A stretch of DNA of 64,000 nucleotides from Blautia sp. (GCA_017475035.1 JAFVGK010000117.1:85229-149228); one strand, 5' to 3'; shown: positions 51,782 through 60,760, counted from the stretch's first letter. The notes: generated by a model not told the origin, from the sequence alone. Numbers and translations: made by a program.

Positions 51782-52654
51782 ATGATACAGGATATACACC
51801 CCTTCAAACTGCACAACGAATACCGCCCGGGTACGATGCCTTCCCCGGACAGCATTGCCTTGCATTTTTCGGGAGGAAAGCTGCTGTGTAATATCACGGA
51901 TCAGACACTCTCCTTTCCTCGTTTCAAAGAACTGGCCAAGCCGCCCCATCAGGCTGTCTACATCTTTTCCCTCGATGACTGTCTGGATCACCAGGACTTT
52001 TTTCTCATCCTGGACAGAAAAAGTCTGACAGAAGGCATCTCTTCGGACGCTCCCTTAAATACGTATCTGTATCGCACCTTAAAGGAGCTCCGCGAACAGT
52101 CTATGGGGCCTCGCCAGCTTGTTTTCGCGGCTTTTACCGCCAGCCATCTTTTCCATTGGTATGACACAAACCGTTTCTGCGGAAGCTGCGGAACCGCGAC
52201 CACACATGCATACGATGAACGGGCTGTAGATTGTCCCGCCTGTAAAAGACGTTTTTATCCCAGGATCCAGCCCGCCGTTATCGTCGGAGTGACAAACAAA
52301 GACCGGCTCCTCATTACCCGCTATGCCAACCGCCCCCTGGCTATGCCTGCCCTTGTCGCCGGTTTCACCGAGATCGGAGAAACACTGGAAGAAACGGTTG
52401 CCAGGGAAGTAATGGAAGAAGCCGGACTGAAAGTGAAAAATATCCGTTATTATAAATCTCAGCCCTGGGGCATCGCGGATGATATTCTGGCGGGATTTTA
52501 CTGTGACGTGGACGGCGATGATACGATCCATATGGATGCCAGCGAACTGAAGGAAGCCGTATGGGTGCCTCGGGAAGAGATCACGGGCCAGCCGGACGAT
52601 TTCAGCCTGACCAATGAGATGATGATGCGCTTCCGCGCGGGTAAAAAATGCTAG
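51782..52654 (+). CDS. nudC: NAD(+) diphosphatase / RNA-decapping Nudix hydrolase
   Basis: The 290-residue protein has the NudC layout: an N-terminal domain, a four-cysteine zinc ribbon (CGSCGTATTHAYDERAVDCPAC), and a Nudix box GFTEIGETLEETVAREVMEEAG. The NudC-specific SQPW motif follows as YKSQPWGIADDIL. It splits NAD(H) to NMN(H) and AMP and can remove NAD caps from RNA. The ATG at 51782 follows GAGAGGAG; the in-frame extension upstream crosses the R4 repeat. It is probably a separate unit from the ABC importer. Confidence 0.93.
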   Translation: MIQDIHPFKLHNEYRPGTMPSPDSIALHFSGGKLLCNITDQTLSFPRFKELAKPPHQAVYIFSLDDCLDHQDFFLILDRKSLTEGISSDAPLNTYLYRTLKELREQSMGPRQLVFAAFTASHLFHWYDTNRFCGSCGTATTHAYDERAVDCPACKRRFYPRIQPAVIVGVTNKDRLLITRYANRPLAMPALVAGFTEIGETLEETVAREVMEEAGLKVKNIRYYKSQPWGIADDILAGFYCDVDGDDTIHMDASELKEAVWVPREEITGQPDDFSLTNEMMMRFRAGKKC

Positions 52655-52667
52655 TCCGCATTCCATA

Positions 52668-52700
52668 AGGAGCTGTGCAAAAATAACCTGTACAGATCCT
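52668..52700. repeat. Collapsed R2 element (terminal arms nearly joined)
   Basis: AGGAGCTGTGCAAAAATAAC is followed directly by TGTACAGATCCT, the complement of the other R2 end (AGGATCTGTACA). The interior of the element is missing, leaving the two terminal repeats back to back. Confidence 0.5.
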
Positions 52701-52754
52701 GCTTTCTGATGCAATTAAAACGATTCCTGCTTAACCCGATAAGGAGATCCTTTC

Positions 52755-54794
52755 ATGAAATTTACAGATGGTTTTTGGCTGGTCAGAAAAAATATTCAGG
52801 CTGACTATGTAAGGGATATCTATTTACTTGAAGAAAGCCCGGACGCCATACGTTTTTACGCACCCTACAAAAAAATCGAAGGCAGGGGGGACACTCTGAA
52901 TGTGGGAATGATGACCTGCACAGTCACCGCCCCGCTGGACGACGTATTGTGCATCCGCATGCAGAATCATATCGGCAATTACATGACCGCTCCCGCTTTC
53001 CCGATCAACGGCGAGTCACGAAAACCTGTATTAAAAGGAAGCTCCGATTCCGGATGGGAGCTTTCGTCAGGCAGGCTTTCTCTGAGTTTCGCCAAAGGCA
53101 GTCCGGAGCTTCATTTCCTTGCCGACGGAAAGGAAATTACCTGCACGAAGCCTAAAACCACCGGTATGATGCATCGCAATGACGGAAAGGATTTTCTGGT
53201 CACCGGTTTGAATCTCGGCGTCGGAGAGTTGGTTTACGGTCTCGGGGAACGTTTTACCGCCATGGTCAAAAACAGCCAGACCGTTGATATCTGGAACGAA
53301 GACGGCGGCACCGCCAGCGAGATTTCCTATAAAAATATCCCGTTCTATTACACCAACGGGGGATACGGCGTGTTCGTCAGTCATCCCGGTAAAGTCAGCT
53401 TTGAGGTTGCCAGCGAAAAGGTGGAGACCGTTCAGTTCTCTGTAGAGGATGAGGAATTGTCTTATTATCTGATCTATGGACCGACGCCAAAGGAAATCAT
53501 AGAAAAATATACCGCGCTTACAGGGCGCCCGGCCCTTCCTCCCAGATGGACCTTCGGGCTCTGGCTTTCCACCTCCTTCACCACCGATTATGATGAAGAA
53601 ACGGTCAATCACTTCATCGACGGTATGGCAGAGCGCAGGATTCCGTTAAGCGTCTTCCACTTTGACTGCTTTTGGATGCAGGGTTTTGAATGGTGCAATT
53701 TTGCCTGGGACAAGGAGATGTTTCCCGATCCCGAAGGCATGCTCCGCCGCCTGCATGAACGCGGCTTAAAGATCTGTGTATGGATCAACCCTTATATTGC
53801 GCAGAAATCCCCCCTGTTTACCGAAGGCATGGAAAAAGGTTATCTCGTAAAGAAGCCCAACGGCCGGGTCTGGCAGTGGGATCTGTGGCAGGCCGGCATG
53901 GGGCTTGTCGATTTTACGAATCCTGATGCGGCAACCTGGTATCAGGAAAAGCTTCATCGCCTGCTTGATATGGGAGTGGATTGCTTCAAGACGGACTTTG
54001 GTGAGCGCATTCCCACCGATGTAGTCTGGTTCGACGGCTCTGATCCGGAAAAGATGCACAATTACTATACTTACCTTTATAATTCCTGTGTCTTTTCATT
54101 GCTGGAAAATGTAAAGGGCAAAGGAGAAGCCGTTCTGTTTGCCCGCAGCGCCACAGCCGGAGGCCAGCAGTTCCCCGTTCATTGGGGCGGCGACTCCACC
54201 AGCCAGTATGTTTCCATGGCGGAAACCCTGCGCGGAGGGCTTTCCCTGATGGACAGCGGTTTTGCGTTCTGGAGCCACGATATCGGAGGCTTCGAGGACG
54301 ACGGCTCACCGGATCTGTACAAGCGCTGGGTCGCTTTCGGCCTCCTTTCCTCCCACAGCCGTCTGCACGGTTCCGGTTCTTACCGTGTCCCGTGGAACTA
54401 CGATGAGGAGGCCAGCGATGTACTCCGGTTCTTTACCAGGCTGAAGGAACAGCTTATGCCCTACCTGTATGACCTCGCCGAAGAAGCCCACGAAAAGGGG
54501 CTTCCCGTACTCCGCCCGATGCATATGGTTTTCCCGGATGACTTAGGCTGCAGCTATCTGGACCAGCAATACATGCTCGGCGACCGCCTGGTCGTTGCCC
54601 CGGTCTTTTCTCCGGACGGTGTGCAGCGCTTCTACCTTCCCAAAGGAACCTGGGTACACCTTCTCGACCGCAGCATTGCGGAGGGAAACCGTTACCACGA
54701 AGGCAGATATGACTACTTCAGTCTGCCTGTCTATGTGAGGGAGGGAGATCCTCTTCTGGATATGGTAAAGCCGGAGGAATTGCGAAACGCGTGA
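52755..54794 (+). CDS. Glycoside hydrolase family 31 enzyme, alpha-xylosidase (YicI)-like
   Basis: The 679-residue enzyme has the GH31 barrel with the nucleophile aspartate in KTDFGERI near residue 412 and the acid/base aspartate in HWGGDSTSQY near residue 477. CVWINPYIAQKSPLF and FHFDCFWMQGFEWCNF are typical of YicI-type alpha-xylosidases, which release xylose from xyloglucan oligosaccharides. It is shorter than YicI (about 770) in its peripheral domains. No signal peptide, so it is intracellular. The ATG at 52755 follows AAGGAGATCC. Substrate is inferred from family resemblance. Confidence 0.9.
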   Translation: MKFTDGFWLVRKNIQADYVRDIYLLEESPDAIRFYAPYKKIEGRGDTLNVGMMTCTVTAPLDDVLCIRMQNHIGNYMTAPAFPINGESRKPVLKGSSDSGWELSSGRLSLSFAKGSPELHFLADGKEITCTKPKTTGMMHRNDGKDFLVTGLNLGVGELVYGLGERFTAMVKNSQTVDIWNEDGGTASEISYKNIPFYYTNGGYGVFVSHPGKVSFEVASEKVETVQFSVEDEELSYYLIYGPTPKEIIEKYTALTGRPALPPRWTFGLWLSTSFTTDYDEETVNHFIDGMAERRIPLSVFHFDCFWMQGFEWCNFAWDKEMFPDPEGMLRRLHERGLKICVWINPYIAQKSPLFTEGMEKGYLVKKPNGRVWQWDLWQAGMGLVDFTNPDAATWYQEKLHRLLDMGVDCFKTDFGERIPTDVVWFDGSDPEKMHNYYTYLYNSCVFSLLENVKGKGEAVLFARSATAGGQQFPVHWGGDSTSQYVSMAETLRGGLSLMDSGFAFWSHDIGGFEDDGSPDLYKRWVAFGLLSSHSRLHGSGSYRVPWNYDEEASDVLRFFTRLKEQLMPYLYDLAEEAHEKGLPVLRPMHMVFPDDLGCSYLDQQYMLGDRLVVAPVFSPDGVQRFYLPKGTWVHLLDRSIAEGNRYHEGRYDYFSLPVYVREGDPLLDMVKPEELRNA

Positions 54795-54821
54795 AACGAG
54801 CAGAAGGCAGGAAGGATACAG

Positions 54822-55268
54822 ATGTTGTCATTTGATGAGTTTGCAGACGTCGTGGATGATGAAATGAATCTTCTCCCCGACTATGCCTTTGATGAACTCA
54901 ACGGTGGTGTTGTCGTTGATGAGCGTCCGCTTCTGCATCCGGCAAGAGTCAGCGATGACCTGTACATCCTTGGCACCTACACCTCCGACCCGGTTCTGGG
55001 TAAGCAGGTCCGAATCTATTACGGTTCCTTTACCGCCACCATGAGTACACAGTCGGATGAAGCCGTCAGACGTCAGATCCGCGAAACCCTGCGGCATGAA
55101 TTTCAGCATCATCTCGAAACGAGAGCAGGGATGTTCGGAAAAGATTCCCTGGTGGAGGAAGACCGCCGGCGTCTGTCGAATTACTTCCGGCAGCACCTCG
55201 GCGCCTGGAATGCCAGGACCACCTCCATCAGGTATGGCGACGAAAAAAAGAAACCATCCGGTGAGTAA
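54822..55268 (+). CDS. Minimal zincin-type metallopeptidase family protein
   Basis: The 148-residue protein has the motif LRHEFQHHLETRAG, an HExxH zinc site, within a small acidic protein of the minimal gluzincin (PF06262-like) type. Such proteins are one-domain zincins in the cytosol with unknown substrates. The start at ATG 54822 follows AGGAAGGATAC and lies 27 bases after the GH31 stop, so the two are probably co-transcribed. A terminator shared with glgA follows. Confidence 0.8.
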   Translation: MLSFDEFADVVDDEMNLLPDYAFDELNGGVVVDERPLLHPARVSDDLYILGTYTSDPVLGKQVRIYYGSFTATMSTQSDEAVRRQIRETLRHEFQHHLETRAGMFGKDSLVEEDRRRLSNYFRQHLGAWNARTTSIRYGDEKKKPSGE

Positions 55269-55336
55269 CCGGCAAAGGCAGTTACCGGCTCCTGCCCGCT
55301 GCAGGGCAAATTTCACATTACGCCGTCTCTGCCATA

Positions 55337-55388
55337 AAAAAAGCCGTGCCCCACTGCATATAAGCTTGCAGTGGAGCACGGCTTTTTG
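55337..55388. terminator. Bidirectional terminator between zincin gene and glgA
   Basis: AAAAGCCGTGC with CCACTGCA pairs with TGCAGTGG and GCACGGCTTTT, flanked by A and T runs on opposite sides. It separates two convergent genes. Confidence 0.85.
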
Positions 55389-55484
55389 TATTCCTCCCCA
55401 AAAGGTGATGATGCTATTCTTCAGGCTTCATGTATTCTTTTTGTTCCGGACAAATGCCTTGCCGAAACTGATTCGATTTATGAA

Positions 55485-57395
55485 TTATCTCGTCAGTTCC
55501 AGATACAGTTCACGATACTGTTTCGCGGAATTCTCCCAGGAAACATCCTTCGCCATATCTCTCTGGACCATCTCATCCCAGCACCAGCGATTCGTAAAGT
55601 ACAAGGTCTTGGCTCTGTTGATCGCATCCAGAAGCAATCCTGATTCATAGCGGTCAAAGGTGAAGCCGTTGCCTTCGTTTGTAAACTGGTTATAAGGCTG
55701 TACGGTATCCTTCAGTCCGCCGGTCTCACGGACGATCGGGATCGATCCGTAATGCATGGCGATCAGCTGGGTCAGGCCGCAGGGTTCAAACTGGGACGGA
55801 ACCAGGAAAGCGTCCGTACCTGCATAAATCTGATGTGCCCTTCCCTCATCATACATAATGTTGGAGCATACAATACCCTTATAGGCATTCTCATAATAAC
55901 GGAAGGAATCTTCAAACTCATAATCGCCCGTTCCCAAAACCACAATCTGTGTATTGCCGTCGATCAGAGCCGGAAGAATCGTATTCACAAGATCCAGGCC
56001 TTTCTGATTGGTCAGACGGGAGATCAGGCCGATCACGAATTTGCCTTCGTCTTTCTCCAGACCCATGGCTTCCTGCAATGCCAGCTTATTCGCTTTTTTC
56101 TTTTCCAGCACGTTGCTGACATCAAACGGTTCCGCCAGCAGGGAATCCTCTGCCGGATCCCACATGCCATAGTCGATGCCGTTGATGATGCCGCGCAGCT
56201 TTCCGGAATGATACCGCAGATGGGCATCCAGGTTCTCTCCATAGAAAGGCGTCTGAATCTCTCCGGCGTATGTGCCGCTGACGGTCGTAATCATGTTCGC
56301 ATAGGTCAGACCGCCCTTAAACATATTGGCGTCTTCGTAGCCCTGCTTGAGGGCATCTTTATTAAACACATAATCCGGCAGTCCGGACCAGTATTGGATC
56401 GTCGGAATATTATAAACGCCCTGGAACCGGAGGTTATGGATCGTGATCATGACCTTTGAACGGCTAAGCGGCGTGCTGTCAAACATGGTTCGCAGATAAA
56501 CCGGTACAAGGCCGGTCTGCCAGTCATGGCAATGGATCACATCCGGAATCCAGTCCATGTAATTTAATGCCGCAAGAGCCGCCTTGGAGAAATAACAATA
56601 TTTAGGAATATCGTCAATCAGGTTCGTATATGGATTTCCGGAACTGAAGAACTCTTCATTATCAATGAAATCATAGACTACACCGTCCCACACATATTCC
56701 ATAATGCCTACATAGAAGGATCTTCCGTCGCTGCACAGGTTCATCTCAAAAGCGCCGCGGTAGACCATCTTTTCCTGATATTTCTGGGGAATGCATTTAT
56801 ACCTTGGGACAATAACCTTCACATCGCAGTTCTGTGCCACCAAAGCTCTCGGCAGCGCATACATAACGTCCCCGAGTCCGCCGGTCTTTACGAAGGGGTA
56901 GCACTCGGACCCGATAAAAGCGACGCTTCTTCTTGGGGTAGGAAGCTCTGGTTCCACTGCCGCCGCTTCCACAGTTGTCTCATCCGCAACTGTCTCTTTC
57001 TCGTCCATTTCCTTTACCTCTTCTGATTTCTTTGCCTTCTTTGCCTTTGTTCCGGTTGTCTTTGAAGCTTTCTTCTCTGGTTTTTTCTCTTCGGCAGCAG
57101 ATTCTTCTTTCGCCGTTTCCGCTGCCGCTTCTTTTACGATTCCCGCTTCCGCAGCTGCTTCCTCAACGGGTTCTGCAGTTTTCTTCGATTTAGTGGAAGT
57201 TTTTCCGGTTTTCTTTTCAGGAGTTTTCTTCGCAGCAGCTTTCTTTTCCTCTGCTGCTTCAGTCACTTCCGCTTCGACTGTTAAAGCAGATTCCACCACC
57301 TCGACAGGCACAGCCTTTTTGGCTTTGCTTTTGGAACCTGCCTTTTTTGCGGGTTTTGCTGTTTCTGTTTTTGCTGCAGCTTTCTTTGCCGGCAT
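55485..57395 (-). CDS. glgA: Glycogen synthase with lysine/alanine-rich N-terminal extension
   Basis: The protein (636 residues from ATG 57395 behind GGAGGAGGGTC) has a GT5 glycogen synthase core from about residue 157 onward: ECYPFVKTGGLGDVMYALP is the ADP-glucose-binding KTGGL motif, and QFEPCGLTQLIAMHYG the C-terminal donor site. The first ~155 residues are a low-complexity tail of Lys, Ala, Glu, Thr and Pro resembling histone-H1-like or linker sequences (AKKAAAKTETAKPAKKAGSK). Usual GlgA is about 480 residues. No other glycogen genes are nearby. It extends alpha-1,4-glucan using ADP-glucose. Confidence 0.92.
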   Translation of the reverse strand: MPAKKAAAKTETAKPAKKAGSKSKAKKAVPVEVVESALTVEAEVTEAAEEKKAAAKKTPEKKTGKTSTKSKKTAEPVEEAAAEAGIVKEAAAETAKEESAAEEKKPEKKASKTTGTKAKKAKKSEEVKEMDEKETVADETTVEAAAVEPELPTPRRSVAFIGSECYPFVKTGGLGDVMYALPRALVAQNCDVKVIVPRYKCIPQKYQEKMVYRGAFEMNLCSDGRSFYVGIMEYVWDGVVYDFIDNEEFFSSGNPYTNLIDDIPKYCYFSKAALAALNYMDWIPDVIHCHDWQTGLVPVYLRTMFDSTPLSRSKVMITIHNLRFQGVYNIPTIQYWSGLPDYVFNKDALKQGYEDANMFKGGLTYANMITTVSGTYAGEIQTPFYGENLDAHLRYHSGKLRGIINGIDYGMWDPAEDSLLAEPFDVSNVLEKKKANKLALQEAMGLEKDEGKFVIGLISRLTNQKGLDLVNTILPALIDGNTQIVVLGTGDYEFEDSFRYYENAYKGIVCSNIMYDEGRAHQIYAGTDAFLVPSQFEPCGLTQLIAMHYGSIPIVRETGGLKDTVQPYNQFTNEGNGFTFDRYESGLLLDAINRAKTLYFTNRWCWDEMVQRDMAKDVSWENSAKQYRELYLELTR

Positions 57396-57649
57396 AATGA
57401 CCCTCCTCCATTTCACTCACGTAAGACCAGCCGAATCCTTATGATCCTCATGTTTTCAATAACATGCGCGGCCTTCTGTCGCCTGTATCAAAAATTCAGG
57501 AACCACACAATTTTCCATGAGTCTATCATAACACATTCTTTCCTGTATTTCTATCCCTAAGTTTCAGTTCCGCAGAGGAGTTCAAGAACTTATGACATCT
57601 TTTCCTGCCGGGCAGGATGCGATTCCTGTTTCATAATAAGGAATCGTTT

Positions 57650-58567
57650 TCAGTTATCACCGGCAGCATCCACCAGAGCGTGATACCAATCATTCATGAT
57701 CGCGCTTGCTTTTTTGGAGTCATCGTCAAAGGTTATTTTGTACATCTGTTCATTCTCTTCCTCATTCCATGTCCTCCGGATATAATTCTCCTTTTCCGGC
57801 ATCAGGAAAAAATCATATCTTTCGTCTTCATCCGGGAAGTTCAGGACAACATACTCTCCGTCCGGTGCTTCTTCATCATCCACATAATCAACAGATGTGC
57901 CTTTGATCAGCTGCTCGACGAACGGAACCGCATCTACCCCGTTCGGCTGCATCGGACCATATTCCGTCGTACTGATCGTATAGTTTGCTCCATCCATATA
58001 TGCAGAGCGGGCAAGGAAGATGCTAACATCACTGTTGGAATACATTTCCTTCTCGAGTCCTTCGTTTTCTTCCACAAAGGCTTCCGGAACCGTAGATGCC
58101 CATTCATTGAGCATGCTCCACTGGGCCAGGTCTTCATCGATATGATCATATTGTTCTCTCACAAACCGCACATCGGAGGGATGATAACAGATATAGTGAT
58201 TTTCCTCTCCGTCTGTGGCTATCACACGATCATTCAGCATGTCAGAGCAAAGCATTTCATGCATTGTGTCCTCATCCACAACACCGATGGAAAACAGCCA
58301 GCCTGCTCCGTCGGCTTCCTGCCCTGATGCTTTCGCGGCTTCAATCGACGCCTTTTCGCTGAATGCAAAAAGGATACCCTTCTCATCATCTTCCGGAACC
58401 TCAATCTGCATAAGGTTCGCATACTCTTCCGGTACCGAAAGTCTGAATCCCTGATTTTCATATATTACGCTTTCTGGCTCCTGTTCCTGTGCTGCCGCCG
58501 GAAGGCACACTGCAGCCGCCGTGACAGCCATCAATACCGCCGTCACCAGAATATTGTTTTTCTTCAT
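57650..58567 (-). CDS. Exported protein of unknown function
   Basis: The product, 305 residues from ATG 58567, has a clear signal peptide (MKKNNILVTAVLMAVTAAAV, cleavage near AAAQE). The mature part is acidic with a beta-rich start (ESVIYENQGFRLSVPEEY) and ends in a helix (DSKKASAIMNDWYHALVDAA). No known domain is recognised; the pattern resembles small exported proteins of gut clostridia with an anion-rich surface. The binding site GGAG lies 14 bases from the ATG, longer than usual, so the exact start is uncertain. An R3 hairpin repeat lies just upstream. Confidence 0.7.
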   Translation of the reverse strand: MKKNNILVTAVLMAVTAAAVCLPAAAQEQEPESVIYENQGFRLSVPEEYANLMQIEVPEDDEKGILFAFSEKASIEAAKASGQEADGAGWLFSIGVVDEDTMHEMLCSDMLNDRVIATDGEENHYICYHPSDVRFVREQYDHIDEDLAQWSMLNEWASTVPEAFVEENEGLEKEMYSNSDVSIFLARSAYMDGANYTISTTEYGPMQPNGVDAVPFVEQLIKGTSVDYVDDEEAPDGEYVVLNFPDEDERYDFFLMPEKENYIRRTWNEEENEQMYKITFDDDSKKASAIMNDWYHALVDAAGDN

Positions 58568-58627
58568 ATCTATATAGTCGTCTCCTTTCAAAATTATGTA
58601 CATTGACTCAATGTCTCCGGATAACGG

Positions 58628-58666
58628 TTTTATTGCTTCGGCAGTTGGGCTGCCCAAGCAACAAAA
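58628..58666. repeat. R3 hairpin repeat, copy near 58.6 kb
   Basis: TTTTATTGCTTCGGCA (58628-58643) pairs imperfectly with TGCCCAAGCAACAAAA (58651-58666). The flank TTGACTCAATGTCTCCGGA matches the other R3 copies. Confidence 0.6.
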
Positions 58667-58776
58667 TCAGTTTCCTTTCATGGTTCTGGTATAAAATGAT
58701 TCCTGCTAATCTTTTATACGATTGTTCATTGTTTATTCCATAAAGTATTTCCAGCTATTTACCGTTTTACCGTTTT

Positions 58777-58931
58777 TCAGACAAATCGGTCCCCGGCAGC
58801 ATCAACATCTATTACCAGCTTTGTCCCATAGGGAAGGGTCTTCATGATATCGTTCATGGTGATATCGCCTCTTTTTATATCCTCCCTTATGCCGCTCCCG
58901 TTTACAAAAGCTATGTCTGCCTCTTCAAATC
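58777..58931 (-). pseudogene. Fragment of a 5'-nucleotidase (UshA-type) C-terminal domain
   Basis: The minus-strand frame reads EADIAFVNGSGIREDIKRGD then ITMNDIMKTLPYGTKLV and ends at a TGA. This matches the conserved C-terminal substrate-binding domain of secreted 5'-nucleotidases. An in-frame stop lies just upstream, and no other part of the gene exists nearby. The rest of the gap 58667-58776 shows nothing recognisable. Confidence 0.75.
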
Positions 58932-58936
58932 AAAGG

Positions 58937-59326
58937 TTATATTTCAATGATTTCGATTTCCACTCCATTCGGATCGAGTATCAGAATATTGCGAAATTCC
59001 AGTTTTTCCACATAAGCCGGCTCCTGCAGAACCGTCACTCCGTATTTCCTGCAGTTCTCCATCACTTCATCCAAAGAATCGGTTTCCAGGCAAAAGTGAC
59101 GATACATCCCGACATGAGTCGGTTTGAAAGGAACAGGAATATCAGGATCGTCATATTGGATCAGTTCCAGTTTTACATTCTGAGGCAGCTGATAATAGGT
59201 CAGTCTGTGATCGCCCATGTCCACAAACCCACATGACTGCAATCCCAGGACATTCTCATAAAACTCTTTTGATTTTTCAAGATCAACGACATTGATGGTA
59301 AAATGGTTAAGTCCTGTCATTTTCAT
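58937..59326 (-). CDS. VOC (glyoxalase/bleomycin-resistance fold) protein
   Basis: The protein has 129 residues from ATG 59326, behind AAGGAGAAG. It shows the paired beta-alpha-beta-beta-beta units of the vicinal oxygen chelate fold: LNHFTINVVDLEKSKEFYENVLGL at the start, with the first metal histidine, then GMYRHFCLETDSLDEVMENC and the last metal glutamate region DPNGVEIEIIEI. Members include lactoylglutathione lyase and fosfomycin- or bleomycin-resistance proteins; the substrate here is unknown. It is flanked by a nucleotidase relic and an IS end. Confidence 0.85.
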   Translation of the reverse strand: MKMTGLNHFTINVVDLEKSKEFYENVLGLQSCGFVDMGDHRLTYYQLPQNVKLELIQYDDPDIPVPFKPTHVGMYRHFCLETDSLDEVMENCRKYGVTVLQEPAYVEKLEFRNILILDPNGVEIEIIEI

Positions 59327-59383
59327 TATCTTCTTCTCCTTGCTTTGCTCATTCATAATATATACTTGACAGCCTAAAGTTCT

Positions 59384-59440
59384 TAGCGTTGTAACACAAA
59401 TTTGAAAAATATATGCAATTTTATTGTAAATAAATATTCT
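59384..59440. mobile_element. Terminal segment of an IS element, second copy
   Basis: Bases TTCTTAGCGTTGTAACACAA through TAAATAAAT match 29448-29504 with few changes. It lies just outside the SIR2-like gene, on the side opposite the transposase fragment at 60442. Confidence 0.55.
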
Positions 59441-59498
59441 CCGGCCCTCTTTTTTATAGTAAACTATTATTATCTATGAAGCCACTATAGTGAAAACA

Positions 59499-60371
59499 CT
59501 ATATCTCTTGTACTGCTCGCCAGTAAGCTTTTTCATATTGGTGGTTCTCAATACACAGAAATCTTTCATCAACCCCCATTGCTCTAAACATTGTCGACTT
59601 TGCAGGATCCTGTTTTTCACCAATCATATATGCATGAAGTTTTCCATTTAGGGCATATTCCCGGTTCTTTCGCTCTATTGCCCACCAGATATCAAACTCA
59701 GATAAGTCAAAGCCAAAACCGATTGCATAAACCTCGCCCAACAAGAAATAGTCCAGCCAACCTTTGCATATTAGCGGAATTCCAGATATCTGGTGTTCTT
59801 CATATTCATTTTTTCTTTGCTTGTTCATCTCGATCAGATGATAAACCGCATCCGCATAACTGTAATAACTCAAAATCATCGAGTGTTTTCGCGCCTGCTC
59901 ACCGTGTATATGAAATACTGGTATCTCTCTCCCCTTAATATCCTTTACAAGATTACATTTATAGGTATTATAGCGAACATGAGAACTACCATACAAAGTC
60001 TTGTGACATTTCTTACGTCTATTCTCCGTCCATTTTCCGCCCAAAAGAGCGGTTTCGATTTCATATGTATAATTTGGTGTAATGATTGCATCGAAATCCA
60101 TGAAAACAAGCTGCTTCAAAATCTCGTGAGGATTTTGAGATTGGATATTGGAGGCAATCAGCCTTTGTACTTCTTCAACATCTGTTCCCCGAATAGCCTC
60201 CGGCTGCATTGCATATGGAATACCTGTAACATCAGGCATTCTATCGTCCCCAGGACTTAGTTTACTAAGCAGTTCTGTCCACCCCATACCATTATTAAGC
60301 AATAAAACTCCATTTCCTAACAGGAGCACTGTAGGTGGTTTATTCATATCTATCAGTAACTGCGTATCCAT
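59499..60371 (-). CDS. SIR2-like domain protein, candidate defence NADase
   Basis: The protein (290 residues from ATG 60371, behind AAAAGGAAA) matches the SIR2_2-like family found in antiphage systems. VLLLGNGVLLLNNGMGW is the glycine-rich NAD-binding loop, FDAIITPNYTYEIE the conserved TxNY segment near residue 100, FHIHGEQ the catalytic histidine near residue 153, and YAIGFGFDLSEFDIWW the distal conserved strand. In systems such as Thoeris and DSR, related domains deplete NAD upon infection. No partner gene is visible. A longer GTG start at 60440 lacks a binding site. It is AT-rich and sits between IS remnants, indicating transfer. Confidence 0.78.
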   Translation of the reverse strand: MDTQLLIDMNKPPTVLLLGNGVLLLNNGMGWTELLSKLSPGDDRMPDVTGIPYAMQPEAIRGTDVEEVQRLIASNIQSQNPHEILKQLVFMDFDAIITPNYTYEIETALLGGKWTENRRKKCHKTLYGSSHVRYNTYKCNLVKDIKGREIPVFHIHGEQARKHSMILSYYSYADAVYHLIEMNKQRKNEYEEHQISGIPLICKGWLDYFLLGEVYAIGFGFDLSEFDIWWAIERKNREYALNGKLHAYMIGEKQDPAKSTMFRAMGVDERFLCIENHQYEKAYWRAVQEI

Positions 60372-60441
60372 TTTTATTTTTTCCTTTTCGATCGTTATTA
60401 GTTCATGAGGTATTTTTACAAATAGAGCAGTCTTAAACACG

Positions 60442-60760
60442 ATGATTGACCATTATTTTTTAGATACACCCGCAATCATAATAATGGCAGACAGGGGCTA
60501 TGACAGTTACAATCTCTTTGCACATCTTTTTCGTTCTGGCCAGAAATTCGTTATTCGTCTTAAAGATAATGATAGAAATGAGATCATTACTACATATAAA
60601 TTTCCTTATAATGAAAAAGGGGAATTCGACTGCTATATTGAAACAGTATTAGCATGAAAACAAACGAATGAAATCAAAAACAATTGGCGGACTTACACTT
60701 ATGTTCCATTTGTTGTCAGATTTTTCGGATAATAAATGGAGAATGCAAAAATTTCTTTGA
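60442..60760 (+). pseudogene. IS4-type transposase fragment
   Basis: The frame starts MIDHYFLDTPAIIIMADRGY and continues DSYNLFAHLFRSGQKFVIRLKD, the DDE core with the second catalytic aspartate (MADRGYDSYN). It stops at 60657; a shifted frame continues with TNEIKNNWRTYTYVPFVVRF to about 60740. Both the N-terminal part and the end are missing. It begins directly beside the SIR2-like gene. Confidence 0.75.
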
